Shown here piece after piece: positions 54,374 to 63,647 of a stretch of DNA of 64,000 nucleotides. The position numbers were made by a program, and so were the translations under genes. The notes below the pieces were generated by a model, which searched no databases, was not told the DNA's origin, and saw only the letters and a program-made list of their open reading frames with translations. Source of the DNA: Spiribacter vilamensis (GTDB lineage Bacteria > Pseudomonadota > Gammaproteobacteria > Nitrococcales > Nitrococcaceae); the NCBI RefSeq assembly GCF_004217415.1, contig NZ_SHLI01000001.1:558001-622000 (forward strand), read 5' to 3'. Numbering within the stretch: the first letter of the stretch is position 1; each line of letters begins with the position of its first letter.

Positions 54374-55635
54374 CGAAAGCCCGGCTCTCGCTTCAGCAGG
54401 TGGTGGATGGCGGTCTTTGCAGTGGCTGTGGTGCCTGCGCCTACGCCCAGCGTGATGAGATTCGCATGACGGACGTTCCCGATGCCGGACTGCGTCCGAC
54501 TCCCGTCGATCCCGAGGCGCGAACGCTGCCCGAAGGCGATGGCGCCGCCGTTTGCCCGGGCGGCGAACTTGGCCTCGATGCCAGTGACTTCGGGACTGAC
54601 ACCATCGCGGATCTGCGTGCCGGATGGGGGCCCGTCCGCCAACTCTGGGAAGGGGCTGCCGCCGATAACGAGCTCCGTTACAGCGGCTCCAGTGGCGGCG
54701 CCGCCTCCGCGCTCGCGCTGTATGCACTGGAGGCCGAGCAGTACGAGGGAGTGCTGCATATCGCGGCTCGCGAGGATATTCCCTATCTGAATCAGACCGT
54801 GATCAGTCGATCGCGGGCCGAGCTTCTCGCACGTACCGGATCCCGTTATGCACCGGCGTCGCCCTGCGATGGTCTCGCGGCGATCGAGGAAGGCGAGGGA
54901 CCGTTCGTGTTCATCGGCAAGCCCTGTGATGTCGCTGCGACCCGCAAGGCCCGCCGTTTGAGGCCGGAACTGGATCGCAACCTCGGGCTCACCATTGCTT
55001 TCTTCTGCGCGGGCGTACCGTCCACCCGAGGTACCCTGGAAATGCTGGAGAAAATGGGTGTTTCCGATCCATCGACGCTGCGATCGCTGCGCTACCGGGG
55101 CAACGGCTGGCCGGGTAAAGCGACAGCGGTCTATAGCGACGAGGGGGATGGAACGACAAGTGCCCAGCTTAGTTACGAGGAGTCGTGGGGGAGCGTGCTC
55201 ACCCGACATGTCCAGTGGCGCTGCCGCCTCTGCGCGGACCACACCGGTGAGTTCGCTGATATTGCGGTTGGAGATCCGTGGTATCGGCCCGTCGAGCCCG
55301 GCGAGGCTGGATCCAGTCTCGTACTGGCGCGAACGGAGCGCGGTCGGGATTTCGTCCTTGGTGCAATGACAGCGGGTTACCTGATTGCGAAACCGGCGGC
55401 GCCTGATGTGCTACCCCGATCTCAGCCCAATCTGCTCAGCGTTCGCGGCGCGGTATGGGGGAGAATCATGACGCTCAGGCTGATCGGGGCCTATAGCCCG
55501 TCCTTTCGAGGTTTGAAGACGTTCCGGTTCTGGTGCAGCCAGCTCAGTCCAAAGGCAAAGCTTATGTCCGTCGTCGGAACCATCAAGCGATGCCTTAAAC
55601 GGCGTATGCATCCTGCGTTCCACCGATCCAGATAA
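54370..55635 (+). CDS. FrhB-like [4Fe-4S] flavoprotein of the EPS locus
   Basis: 421 residues. The N terminus has a ferredoxin-like set, Cys17, Cys20, Cys23 (GLCSGCGAC) and Cys62 followed by Pro (VCPGG). Then the F420-hydrogenase beta-subunit N and C domains: YSGSSGGAASALALYAL, RTGSRYAPASPC, GKPCDVAATRKAR, AFFCAGVPS, and CRLCADHTGEFADIAVGD with further cysteines. The family reduces or oxidises substrates using F420 or other flavins. In EPS loci it may modify a sugar or pyruvyl group, but no reaction is known to me. It is ATGA-coupled to the pyruvyl transferase gene. Confidence 0.88.
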   Translation: MTKARLSLQQVVDGGLCSGCGACAYAQRDEIRMTDVPDAGLRPTPVDPEARTLPEGDGAAVCPGGELGLDASDFGTDTIADLRAGWGPVRQLWEGAAADNELRYSGSSGGAASALALYALEAEQYEGVLHIAAREDIPYLNQTVISRSRAELLARTGSRYAPASPCDGLAAIEEGEGPFVFIGKPCDVAATRKARRLRPELDRNLGLTIAFFCAGVPSTRGTLEMLEKMGVSDPSTLRSLRYRGNGWPGKATAVYSDEGDGTTSAQLSYEESWGSVLTRHVQWRCRLCADHTGEFADIAVGDPWYRPVEPGEAGSSLVLARTERGRDFVLGAMTAGYLIAKPAAPDVLPRSQPNLLSVRGAVWGRIMTLRLIGAYSPSFRGLKTFRFWCSQLSPKAKLMSVVGTIKRCLKRRMHPAFHRSR

Positions 55636-55666
55636 TTCGTCTTTGTAAAATTAGGATAGAAAGCAA

Positions 55667-57016
55667 ATGGGTGGTTTTTCGAGCTTTTACGGCCAGACTC
55701 TTATCCACCCAGTTGCGATGATCATCACGATCATACTCTTTTTCGCTGTTTTGGTACTCCCTAAAAGAGCTGCGATTTATCCGATTCTGATTGCTGCGAC
55801 GACACTACCCATGGCGCAGCGCCTGGTCGTTGCAGGAGCGGATTTCAATCTGCTGCGTATTCTGCTTCTAGCCTATCTGCTCCGTCTTGTCGCAAAGGGC
55901 AATGCAGTCGATATGAAATGGAATCGCGTCGACACCTTCGTGATTCTATGGTGTCTTACTGGCACGCTCATCATGACGGTTCACTTCGGTACGGTCAGCG
56001 CGTTCACTAATCGGTTGGGGTGGGCCTATGACATTCTTCTGATGTATTTCGCCGCGCGGTCCCTCCTTAGCACCCGCGAAGACTGGGCTGCCCTGGCCCG
56101 ATTTGTCTCGATCCTGAGCATCCCCATCGCCGCTATATTTATTTTTGAATGGATGACTCGTTACAACCTTTTCTCCGTTTTTGGTGGCGTGCCATTGGAA
56201 ACACGGATTCGGGACGGACGGCTCAGGTGCCAGGGTCCGTTCTCCCATCCGATTATGGCTGGCACGTTCTGGGCAGCGATGCTGCCCTTGATATGGATGT
56301 CGTTCAAAGACCAGTTACGCGGAAATAAATTGCCGTATCTCGGGACAGTGGCGGCCTTGCTAATCGTGATGACAACCGCATCAAGCACACCGATCGTATC
56401 AGCTGCGGTGGCTTTTTTTGGTGTTGCGCTTTTTCGGCTTCGGATGCATCGACGCAAAATGTGGCTCGGCCTTTTTGTAATAGCGGCCATCCTCCATTTC
56501 CTTCTCATGGATACGCCTGTCTGGCATCTTATTGCACGAATTGATATTACCGGTTCATCCACTGGCTGGCATCGATACAAAATACTCGATACATTCTTTA
56601 ATCATTTTCCGGACTGGTTTCTAACGGGCGAAAATCAGCCGGAGAAATGGAACTGGTTTATGCGTGACATCACGAATCAGTATGTGCTGGAAGGTCTCCG
56701 GGGCGGTGTGGTAACACTAGTGACCTTCATCACGCTTATCACCCTTGCATTCGGGAATGTGGGACGCGCGCTTCTACGGCTGGAAACTCTGGAGCTCCCG
56801 GATCAGCATCTCGAATGGATGGTCTGGCTTCTTGGCGTGGCGATCTTTATTCATGTTGTTACGTTTTTCGGTGTTTCGTATTTCGGGCAAATGACGACGC
56901 TTTTGTACATTCAGCTCGCGATGGCCGGCACCGTTGGTGCCTGGAATAATGGATCCGAGGATTATCAGAGACGGTCCGTGGATGCCCTGTCGGAGCCTCG
57001 GCTGCGACCAGAGTAA
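55667..57016 (+). CDS. Wzy-like O-antigen ligase/polymerase-family membrane protein
   Basis: 449 residues with about ten or more hydrophobic helices and a long periplasmic loop (about 255-360) holding GSSTGWHRYKILDTFFNHFPDW, in which the H-R and W residues resemble Wzy/WaaL active loops. GPFSHPIMAGTFWAAMLPL is the typical central motif of this superfamily. It probably joins repeat units into the EPS chain on the periplasmic side. Ligase cannot be excluded. The sequence is more AT-rich than the genes before it. Confidence 0.85.
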   Translation: MGGFSSFYGQTLIHPVAMIITIILFFAVLVLPKRAAIYPILIAATTLPMAQRLVVAGADFNLLRILLLAYLLRLVAKGNAVDMKWNRVDTFVILWCLTGTLIMTVHFGTVSAFTNRLGWAYDILLMYFAARSLLSTREDWAALARFVSILSIPIAAIFIFEWMTRYNLFSVFGGVPLETRIRDGRLRCQGPFSHPIMAGTFWAAMLPLIWMSFKDQLRGNKLPYLGTVAALLIVMTTASSTPIVSAAVAFFGVALFRLRMHRRKMWLGLFVIAAILHFLLMDTPVWHLIARIDITGSSTGWHRYKILDTFFNHFPDWFLTGENQPEKWNWFMRDITNQYVLEGLRGGVVTLVTFITLITLAFGNVGRALLRLETLELPDQHLEWMVWLLGVAIFIHVVTFFGVSYFGQMTTLLYIQLAMAGTVGAWNNGSEDYQRRSVDALSEPRLRPE

Positions 57017-57034
57017 AGGTGCTGGAGGGGCTTC

Positions 57035-57658
57035 ATGCAGATCAGGAAAGCCGTGCTGTCCGATCAAGCAGCGCTGATGGCGATTGCAAGCCAAGCATTC
57101 CCGACCAGCTTTCGCTGGCAGCTGCCACCACTGTCAGCAATCTATTGGCATAGTGCGGTCGCCGCGGCAAAGGAGTGCGGTGCCGAGACATGGGTTGCAA
57201 CGGTGAATGAGGAGGTTGTCGGGGGGCTGGTGCTGGTGGTGGATGAGGCGCGGTGGTCTCAGCGTCAGAAATCGCCGCCCTATCCGGCTGTCTGCTATTT
57301 GCGGTGTATCGCCTATACGCCTAGCGCAATCAGGGTGATCCGACGCAGAATTGCGGCTTGTCGGACGGGTATCTCGGGGTCGAAAGAGGTACCCGATCTG
57401 AAAATGGTTGTACCACTCGAAGAGCGTCTGTCGACCGATCTCGGGATGGTCCGGCCGGATTTTCAGGGGCAGGGTATTGCTCGCGCGTTTCGCCGGCATG
57501 CAGAGAGTCGTTGTCGATCCCTCGGCAGACGGTATATGCGAACGATGACAGCGGTCGAGAATGTAGCGATGCGACATCTGCTTGTGTCAATGCAGTATAA
57601 GGTAATGCAGACCAGAGACGGGATGTGCGTCTACGTAAAGGATATTGAGGCCACCTGA
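57035..57658 (+). CDS. GNAT-family N-acetyltransferase
   Basis: 207 residues from ATG 57035 with GGAGGGG upstream. IRKAVLSDQAALMAIASQAF opens the fold, TWVATVNEEVVGGLVLVVDE forms the central strands, and LGMVRPDFQGQGIARAFRRHAE is the acetyl-CoA pyrophosphate loop (Q/RxxGxG/A as QGQGIA). Acetylation of an amino sugar made by the aminotransferase at 40.4 kb is a reasonable guess only. It is convergent with the FemAB-like gene, with no gap between the stops. Confidence 0.87.
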   Translation: MQIRKAVLSDQAALMAIASQAFPTSFRWQLPPLSAIYWHSAVAAAKECGAETWVATVNEEVVGGLVLVVDEARWSQRQKSPPYPAVCYLRCIAYTPSAIRVIRRRIAACRTGISGSKEVPDLKMVVPLEERLSTDLGMVRPDFQGQGIARAFRRHAESRCRSLGRRYMRTMTAVENVAMRHLLVSMQYKVMQTRDGMCVYVKDIEAT

Positions 57659-58819
57659 CTAGCGCGCTACCGGTCGCAGGCGCTGGCGAAGGTATTTCTT
57701 GATGACCGCGACCATTCCGAAACGCTCGAAGAGTCTTTTGAGCAGGCGGTTGATCAGAATACTGATTGACCGCACAAGGTTAACACTGACGCCGACAGGG
57801 CTCGGTGCGCCATAGCCGATTTCCGCCTCCAGCCAATCCCGGTTTGAGAAACGCTGCTTGTAGTCGGCATACCCCAAGCCCCAGTCGATAGTATCGAATT
57901 CTTCCTCTATGAATGTTCTAACGGCATCAACGAGAATCAGTGTCCCCGGGGTGAATGCACTGACCGATGGTTTGTAACCGGTCGCGACGGAATGCGCGAC
58001 GTTTGCCCTGGTTACGAAGAGCCAGAACGCCAGTGGCGTCTTACCCGAGTACATAATGAAAAGTCGAAGCGTATTTCTCTGCGCCTCCATTTCGAGTCGC
58101 CGCTCCCAGGACGCGTTATGAAAAAAGCCTCTGCCCATCCCCCGCTGGTACGTGGTAGCAGCGACTTTCTCGATTGCCTCGCAAAGTGCCTGAATGTCGT
58201 CCTGGCCTTTGTATAGGGAGATAACGACAGGCTCGGAGAATTCGCCATCGATCTTCTTGCGGTAGCGTCTTATTGAGGACCGATGTTTCGAGCTGAGTGT
58301 GTTAAGAAAATCCTGAAAATGGGCGGGTAAATCAAGAGCAAAGTGCCGATAAGGATCGGTTTTCCATTGTCTCCTTAGAGTACCGATGTCCGTGTGGATC
58401 GCCCGGTATAGAACGGAATCGATTGAGAGCGGTGAAAATTTGACGAGCGATACGCCTGTCTTTCGAACGTTGCGATCAATTGCCTTCAGTATGGCTGATG
58501 CATCGGCTGCTGTGATCTCACCGAGAATGCCACCGTATACGATATTCAATGCAGTGGTGCTAAATCTGAACAGGCACGTGTAGCCGATCCGAAACTCTAC
58601 GGCAGTCGGTTCCTCACGACCGACAATCAGCGCATGGGTCGCTCCGTCCTTACCGCATAGGGCGATCAACGTCGGATGTGAATTCTTGCCATGCGACGCG
58701 ATCGCAAGGTCGAAAACACGTCGATCCGCGTTCGGGTGACGAGCAAGCTGGTCCCAGGCTTCTGCGAGACTTTCGATCTGATCGCGATCTCGCATGATGG
58801 CGATGTCAGTTGCTGTCAT
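57659..58819 (-). CDS. FemAB/CelD-like GNAT-superfamily acyltransferase
   Basis: About 386 residues. The second half has the FemAB/BioF2-like double-GNAT features: FLNTLSSKHRSSIRRYRKKI, AFWLFVTRANVAHSVATGYKP, and FTPGTLILVDAVRTFIEEEFDTIDWGLG with YKQRFSNRDW. Exosortase-A EPS loci commonly carry such a protein, thought to transfer an acyl or amino-acyl group to the glycan. ATG 58819 is preferred to a GTG five codons upstream, although neither has a ribosome site. It is transcribed against the main operon direction. Confidence 0.82.
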   Translation of the reverse strand: MTATDIAIMRDRDQIESLAEAWDQLARHPNADRRVFDLAIASHGKNSHPTLIALCGKDGATHALIVGREEPTAVEFRIGYTCLFRFSTTALNIVYGGILGEITAADASAILKAIDRNVRKTGVSLVKFSPLSIDSVLYRAIHTDIGTLRRQWKTDPYRHFALDLPAHFQDFLNTLSSKHRSSIRRYRKKIDGEFSEPVVISLYKGQDDIQALCEAIEKVAATTYQRGMGRGFFHNASWERRLEMEAQRNTLRLFIMYSGKTPLAFWLFVTRANVAHSVATGYKPSVSAFTPGTLILVDAVRTFIEEEFDTIDWGLGYADYKQRFSNRDWLEAEIGYGAPSPVGVSVNLVRSISILINRLLKRLFERFGMVAVIKKYLRQRLRPVAR

Positions 58820-58834
58820 GGGGTCTACACTCAC

Positions 58835-59148
58835 GAAATTTTTGAAAAATCCGCCTTACCGCATCCCGGGGACGGTCTGCCCGATACATGTCTTTTCACT
58901 GATTTTTACCCTGCAGTCGACGCGACAGCAAACTCTGTAGTCTCTCTCACCGGTCACCACTAATTTGGCAGGCCGTCCAGGCCGCCGGGAGATCGTTATC
59001 CTTTGGGTGTTCTCGAAGATCGGGAGCTAGTGCTGAGCCATGACTCGGAACATCTTGACACCAGCGCATTTTCCCACAAGAGTCTTATTCAGAGGGTAAG
59101 TGACGTCACGGGCCATAATTAATCCGTTTCTGTTCGGGGTTGGGAACA
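58835..59148. other. Intergenic region upstream of the secreted unknown protein gene
   Basis: About 314 bp between divergent genes. I see no convincing coding frame, strong hairpin or repeat. A TTGACA at about 59050 has no acceptable -10 at the right distance. Confidence 0.5.
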
Positions 59149-60612
59149 ATGAAGAAAATGCCAGGGGCTCCGTCTTCGAGCCGAATTGCCACCTCGCTCA
59201 TGGTACTTGCCGCCCTAGGCCTAGTAACCACTCAAGCGTTGGCAGAACGTCAGGCATCATCACTGGGCCAGCACGGCATCACATGGACGTTCGATAAGGA
59301 ATATCAGGTAGGGCGATTCATAACGGGTGATTACTGGATCGTCGGCCCTGTCACGATTACCGAAATCGATCCGCCGCTGAAGGAATCCGATTTCGGGGAC
59401 AGAAACGGGACGATGATTAACGCAGCGAACGGTAAGCAAGGACTCGACGGCTACCGAACTCCAAGATATGGACAGATTCAATACGATGAGTCGCTGAACA
59501 TCGAAGCGCGCGATGGGCTACCGGTAACCGTTGATCCGGGTAATTCGGTTATTTCTGCCATAGGTCGGAACCTGGACGCCGATGGTGAGAACATTAATCC
59601 AATGCTGCAATCGGTCGGGATCCTGACAGTCGTCTCGGAACCGCCGCCCGCTGATGCGTTTCGCCCCTCATACGTCGGTGCGGACAAGGTGATCTACCGC
59701 TGGAGTGACGTGGAAGCCAATCTCTCGAGGCTGCCTAACCGGACTCCCGTGGCTGGAATTCCCTCCAGTTACGAGTATATCGAGAAGCTAAGGGGGCCGT
59801 GGGCGTTGTTATCTGTTCCGGGTTGGCAGGGTAGGTATATGCACGCCGGCGAGAATATGCCGAATTATCATCGTGAGGTTGGTCGGTTTCTAGGGCGTTC
59901 TGCAGTCCTGGTCACGATGCGAACCCACAATCGCATGGAAGTCCTGAAGCACCTTCTGCAGGTTGGCATCGACTACTATGCAGTCGGGCAGACGATGCAG
60001 GGAACGGCGGCTCAATGGCAGTGGCCGGTCATTTTCGCAGGGATAATGCTTGGTGATGAGAAAATGAGGGACGTCTACCTGACGGGTAACCGGCATCCCG
60101 ATAACGGAACACGCGGGCAACGACACCTGTATCGACTACCGGAAGAAAACCGAAGCGCCGTTGATAGTGCCATTGTGCCCGGGGGGAAGGGTATGACGAC
60201 CTGGACTGGACATACTGCTGCGTGGAGACAAAGCACTAAATCGGTAAATTGCTATCACCAGGAGCACCTCCATCCCTCTGAATGGTCCTCTGTTACCGCG
60301 CAGGAATCGTGTCCGCAGTCGCTGCACACGCGCGAAACCTATCGTCGAATTAATAGCCCGGCTTACGCCCTTATGGCGCTGGCGGCAAGTTCCATGGGTG
60401 AAAGAGATCGCTTTTATCGATCGGACCTGTACTTCGATTACGCAGAGCGCTGGATGGACGAAGATCTAAGCTCACCCGAGCATGACGTGTACGGTAAGGC
60501 GCCTAGATATACCATCGACAGTCGAGAGTACGGGTCAACGACGTCGGGTTTCGCAGATCGGTATTACCAGCACTATGGATGGGCCGTCGCCGAGGGTGTA
60601 TCAATTGATTAA
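59149..60612 (+). CDS. Secreted protein of unknown function in the EPS locus
   Basis: About 487 residues from ATG 59149 (GGGAACA just upstream). A signal peptide with a hydrophobic core LMVLAALGLVTTQALA ends near residue 33. The mature start HGITWTFDKEYQVGRFITGD and YWIVGPVTITEIDPP looks like a beta-rich domain that I have seen in secreted proteins of polysaccharide loci but cannot name. The remainder (HNRMEVLKHLLQVGIDYYAVG, INSPAYALMALAASSMG) is helix-like, perhaps an (alpha/alpha) toroid as in polysaccharide lyases and hydrolases. No PEP-CTERM tail is present. A glycan-active enzyme is possible, not shown. Confidence 0.75.
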   Translation: MKKMPGAPSSSRIATSLMVLAALGLVTTQALAERQASSLGQHGITWTFDKEYQVGRFITGDYWIVGPVTITEIDPPLKESDFGDRNGTMINAANGKQGLDGYRTPRYGQIQYDESLNIEARDGLPVTVDPGNSVISAIGRNLDADGENINPMLQSVGILTVVSEPPPADAFRPSYVGADKVIYRWSDVEANLSRLPNRTPVAGIPSSYEYIEKLRGPWALLSVPGWQGRYMHAGENMPNYHREVGRFLGRSAVLVTMRTHNRMEVLKHLLQVGIDYYAVGQTMQGTAAQWQWPVIFAGIMLGDEKMRDVYLTGNRHPDNGTRGQRHLYRLPEENRSAVDSAIVPGGKGMTTWTGHTAAWRQSTKSVNCYHQEHLHPSEWSSVTAQESCPQSLHTRETYRRINSPAYALMALAASSMGERDRFYRSDLYFDYAERWMDEDLSSPEHDVYGKAPRYTIDSREYGSTTSGFADRYYQHYGWAVAEGVSID

Positions 60613-60674
60613 GGATAGAGATCGCTTGTTAATAAAGCCCGCACCATGAAAACAACACACGAAAGGTGAGATCC

Positions 60675-62150
60675 GTGCTGCATCCCATAGATTTCTTCCG
60701 CTTGCCCAAGCAATGGTTGATTTCCAGCTCGGAGATCGGTGCGCCCGTGGGCGGTCGTCGAGAGACATTCTCTGGTCTGCATATCGCTGCTGCAGATTCA
60801 GTACCGCTCGTGCGAATCCTGGACGCTGCCGGAAATGACGTGGGCAGATTGATTGGGTGGGTGATTGACTCAGCGTACCTGTACTGCAGCGATACAACGA
60901 TTAGCCTGCAGGTTGAGGAATCACCCGAATCACTCTATTCCCGCCTTGCAGGCCGATTTGTCATGGTCTGGCGAGGTTCAGATGGGGCATTAAGGCTCAG
61001 AGAGGATAGTGCCGGTGGTTTACCGGCGATATATGTTCCGGATGCTGGCGTGGTCGGGGCAACCGTGAGCGTGCTGGACAATGTGGTTAATCTTCCCCCG
61101 GATCCGGACGTCGAGGGAATTTTCTCGTTTCCCGATCGTAATGGATTCCTACCGTTTGGCCTGACGCCGCGGAGGGGGGCTTATCGGCTAATGCCTAATC
61201 ACGTGCTGGATCTGGACAGCTTCGATGTTACGAGGGTATGGCCTAACCTGAATCCACAAAGCCATGAGCCAGTCGTTAAACACGGAAAAAAGGAAGGGGT
61301 AGCAGAAGCGGCTGAGATTTTACGACGTCAGGTCGGCGCGATCCTGTCCACCGGTGAGACCATCATTAATCTCAGCGGTGGGTACGATTCGCGATTGATC
61401 CTCGCGGCCGCAAAGGGGCATACGGAATACCTGCGAGCTGAGACGTTTGGAGAAAAGACGTCTTTGGACGCTCATCTGGCCCGTAAGCTTGCGAGCCGGG
61501 CAGGGATTAACCACCGCGTTCTGGCGGTTGTTCCCTCGAGTCCCACCGAAATCACGGAATGGCTCAACCGCTCCGGGCGGATGATGTGCGATGCTGTTAC
61601 TAGTATGGGCGGGACGGTGGCGAAGCGCGCTCCGGCGATAAACTCCATGAGCGGGACCGGTGCAGATTTAATACAAGGCACGCCGTTCCAGCCCTCAGAT
61701 ATCGGAGCACCTATTCCGACAAGTGAGCGGCTTCTCAGTGAATACTATCTACCTCACCATCCGATACTCGTTGAAGCAGGCGAGCGGTGGATCAGTGACC
61801 TTGCCAGGCATCCGTCAATGGACGCATCAATAATGCTGGACCTTACAAGGATCGAGCAACGGCATGGATGTTGGGCAGGATCGGCCGTTTATGGTCATCC
61901 AACGCCTATGCCTTCGCTCCAACCGTTTGGTGGGCAAAGATTATACGAGATAAGCCTTGGGTTGCCGCGAGACTATGTAGTGAACAGGGGCTTTTACCGA
62001 GACCTTATTGGAGAGTTGTGGCCCGAGCTTGGAGAGATCCCGATTAACCGTGGCGCCGGTTTCGGACGTCTTCGGTATTGGAGAAAAGAAATAAGCAACG
62101 CGCTACCGGGTAGCGCGAAGCATTTTATTAAAAGGATTGCACAGAAATAA
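60675..62150 (+). CDS. Asparagine-synthase-like amidotransferase
   Basis: About 491 residues from GTG 60675, chosen because AAGGTGAG is correctly spaced. The C-terminal synthetase domain has the PP-loop INLSGGYDSRLILAA, AETFGEKTSLDAHLARKLA and SGTGADLIQG. The N-terminal half resembles a glutaminase domain (FVMVWRGSDGALRLREDSAGGLPAIY) but no Cys follows the initiator Met, so glutamine hydrolysis is not expected. Such AsnB-like proteins are frequent in exosortase EPS loci and may amidate uronic acids using ammonia from another source. Confidence 0.85.
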   Translation: MLHPIDFFRLPKQWLISSSEIGAPVGGRRETFSGLHIAAADSVPLVRILDAAGNDVGRLIGWVIDSAYLYCSDTTISLQVEESPESLYSRLAGRFVMVWRGSDGALRLREDSAGGLPAIYVPDAGVVGATVSVLDNVVNLPPDPDVEGIFSFPDRNGFLPFGLTPRRGAYRLMPNHVLDLDSFDVTRVWPNLNPQSHEPVVKHGKKEGVAEAAEILRRQVGAILSTGETIINLSGGYDSRLILAAAKGHTEYLRAETFGEKTSLDAHLARKLASRAGINHRVLAVVPSSPTEITEWLNRSGRMMCDAVTSMGGTVAKRAPAINSMSGTGADLIQGTPFQPSDIGAPIPTSERLLSEYYLPHHPILVEAGERWISDLARHPSMDASIMLDLTRIEQRHGCWAGSAVYGHPTPMPSLQPFGGQRLYEISLGLPRDYVVNRGFYRDLIGELWPELGEIPINRGAGFGRLRYWRKEISNALPGSAKHFIKRIAQK

Positions 62151-62165
62151 TCATTTCTGCCGACG

Positions 62166-63647
62166 CTAGAAAACCCGAGTAATCTCCAACGTAATCGCAT
62201 TTTCTCTGTATTCGACGCTCGGATCGTCCGAATCACGTTCCTCGCGGCGCAAAGTAACGCCCGCCTGCATCTCCGGGCTTAACAGCCGCGTCAGGCTGAT
62301 CCGGGCGCCGTAAATGTCATTATCGATCCCGTTGCGGTCGTCGAGTTGTTGCCAGTCGAGGCTCGGGGTAAGCGTGGTTCGGGGCTGGAACTGCCATCGC
62401 CAGCGGGTATCAACGCCGATCCGGTCGCGTTCCTCGCCGCTGCGAATAAAATCGGCGCGGTCGTCGAACACGTTGACGGTGACCGTCGAGCGACCTTTTT
62501 CGTAGCTGGCTGAGGCGTTGAGCCGCTTACTGAGGGCGACATCAGGTTCAGGGTTATCCTCGTCGGCGCGGACGTCCTGTACTTCCTGGTAGCTGAGGTT
62601 TCCGGTGATGCGCCCGGCGCGATGGTTGATGGCGGCAAAGTACGTGTCATCGAAGAATCGCTTGCCGAACCGTGCCTCGATGCGGGTACGATCATTGCTC
62701 CAACGGCCACCGGCTTCCCAGTATTCGCTGCCAAAGCGGTCGTACCCGCCATCCGGAAGATTCTCGGTCTCCAGACCGCTGCGGGCAGTAAGTGTCAGAC
62801 GCCCACGGACGCGATAGCCGAGCTCAACGAAGGCATTATCGAGATAGCTGGTCTCGTCGGACGCACTGCTTTCATCCCGTTCAATCCGCTCGCTTCGAAT
62901 ACTCCCGAGCCACGAGACCGGGTCGGCCGCTGCGGGACTTGCCAGGCGTACGCTCCCGATATGGCGGTCCGTGTCTCGATCCTTGCGCTCTTCATGGTCC
63001 GTGGTCTCGAAGGCATACCGGGCCTGCATGCTGCCCGCGGGCCCGAGATCCTGATTAATGTAGGGACTGGCGCGCAGATCGAGCACATCTTCCGTGTTGC
63101 CGGTGTCCAGACCGCGGTTTCCGCCGAAGGCCTCGCTAACCGACAGGGGGCGCTGGTCGAACTGGGCATCCAGGTCCAGGAACGCCGTGTTGTCGGCCAG
63201 TTCTGCCGTGTTGGAGGCGTTCAACTGGTGACGGACGTCGTTACGGTTGGTGTCATCGCTGTAATAAAGCAGCTCGGCGCGGTAGTCGATCTGCGTGCGA
63301 AGGCCTGGTCGGTTCTGGCAAAACGTAAAGGCCGGAACGATCTCGCTGACATTGCTCGACTCTTTCTCGCCATCCGGTGTCAGCGCGACGTTATCTGTCG
63401 TGGTGTGCCGGGCCGTGAGCGACGGGGCCAGCAAAAAGCGCTGGCCCTGCCGATTCTGGATGGTGCGCTCCCCGAGGCCACTGTCGCGATCGGCGCCGCC
63501 CGGCAGTGGCAGACCGCAGCCATCCAGACTCTGACCGACGGCGGGCTGGATGCTTACGATAAGCACCACCACGGCGGCCGTTCGCGTGACAATGCGCGAC
63601 CATCGCGCAGACCATAACCACAACACGGGATCAGCGCTCCTCGCCAT
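62166..63647 (-). CDS. Outer-membrane beta-barrel protein of the exosortase/EPS system
   Basis: About 493 residues from ATG 63647 (a longer upstream start lies further inside the kinase gene). A signal peptide (RIVTRTAAVVVLIVSIQPAVG) is followed by repeated amphipathic strands, for example RFLLAPSLTARHTTTDNVALTP and RGRLTLTARSGLETENL, ending in the C-terminal Phe (EITRVF) that marks outer-membrane barrels. The pattern fits the PEP-CTERM-associated barrel family next to EPS secretion genes. It is likely an EPS export or surface component, and the 17-bp overlap couples it to the kinase. Confidence 0.85.
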   Translation of the reverse strand: MARSADPVLWLWSARWSRIVTRTAAVVVLIVSIQPAVGQSLDGCGLPLPGGADRDSGLGERTIQNRQGQRFLLAPSLTARHTTTDNVALTPDGEKESSNVSEIVPAFTFCQNRPGLRTQIDYRAELLYYSDDTNRNDVRHQLNASNTAELADNTAFLDLDAQFDQRPLSVSEAFGGNRGLDTGNTEDVLDLRASPYINQDLGPAGSMQARYAFETTDHEERKDRDTDRHIGSVRLASPAAADPVSWLGSIRSERIERDESSASDETSYLDNAFVELGYRVRGRLTLTARSGLETENLPDGGYDRFGSEYWEAGGRWSNDRTRIEARFGKRFFDDTYFAAINHRAGRITGNLSYQEVQDVRADEDNPEPDVALSKRLNASASYEKGRSTVTVNVFDDRADFIRSGEERDRIGVDTRWRWQFQPRTTLTPSLDWQQLDDRNGIDNDIYGARISLTRLLSPEMQAGVTLRREERDSDDPSVEYRENAITLEITRVF

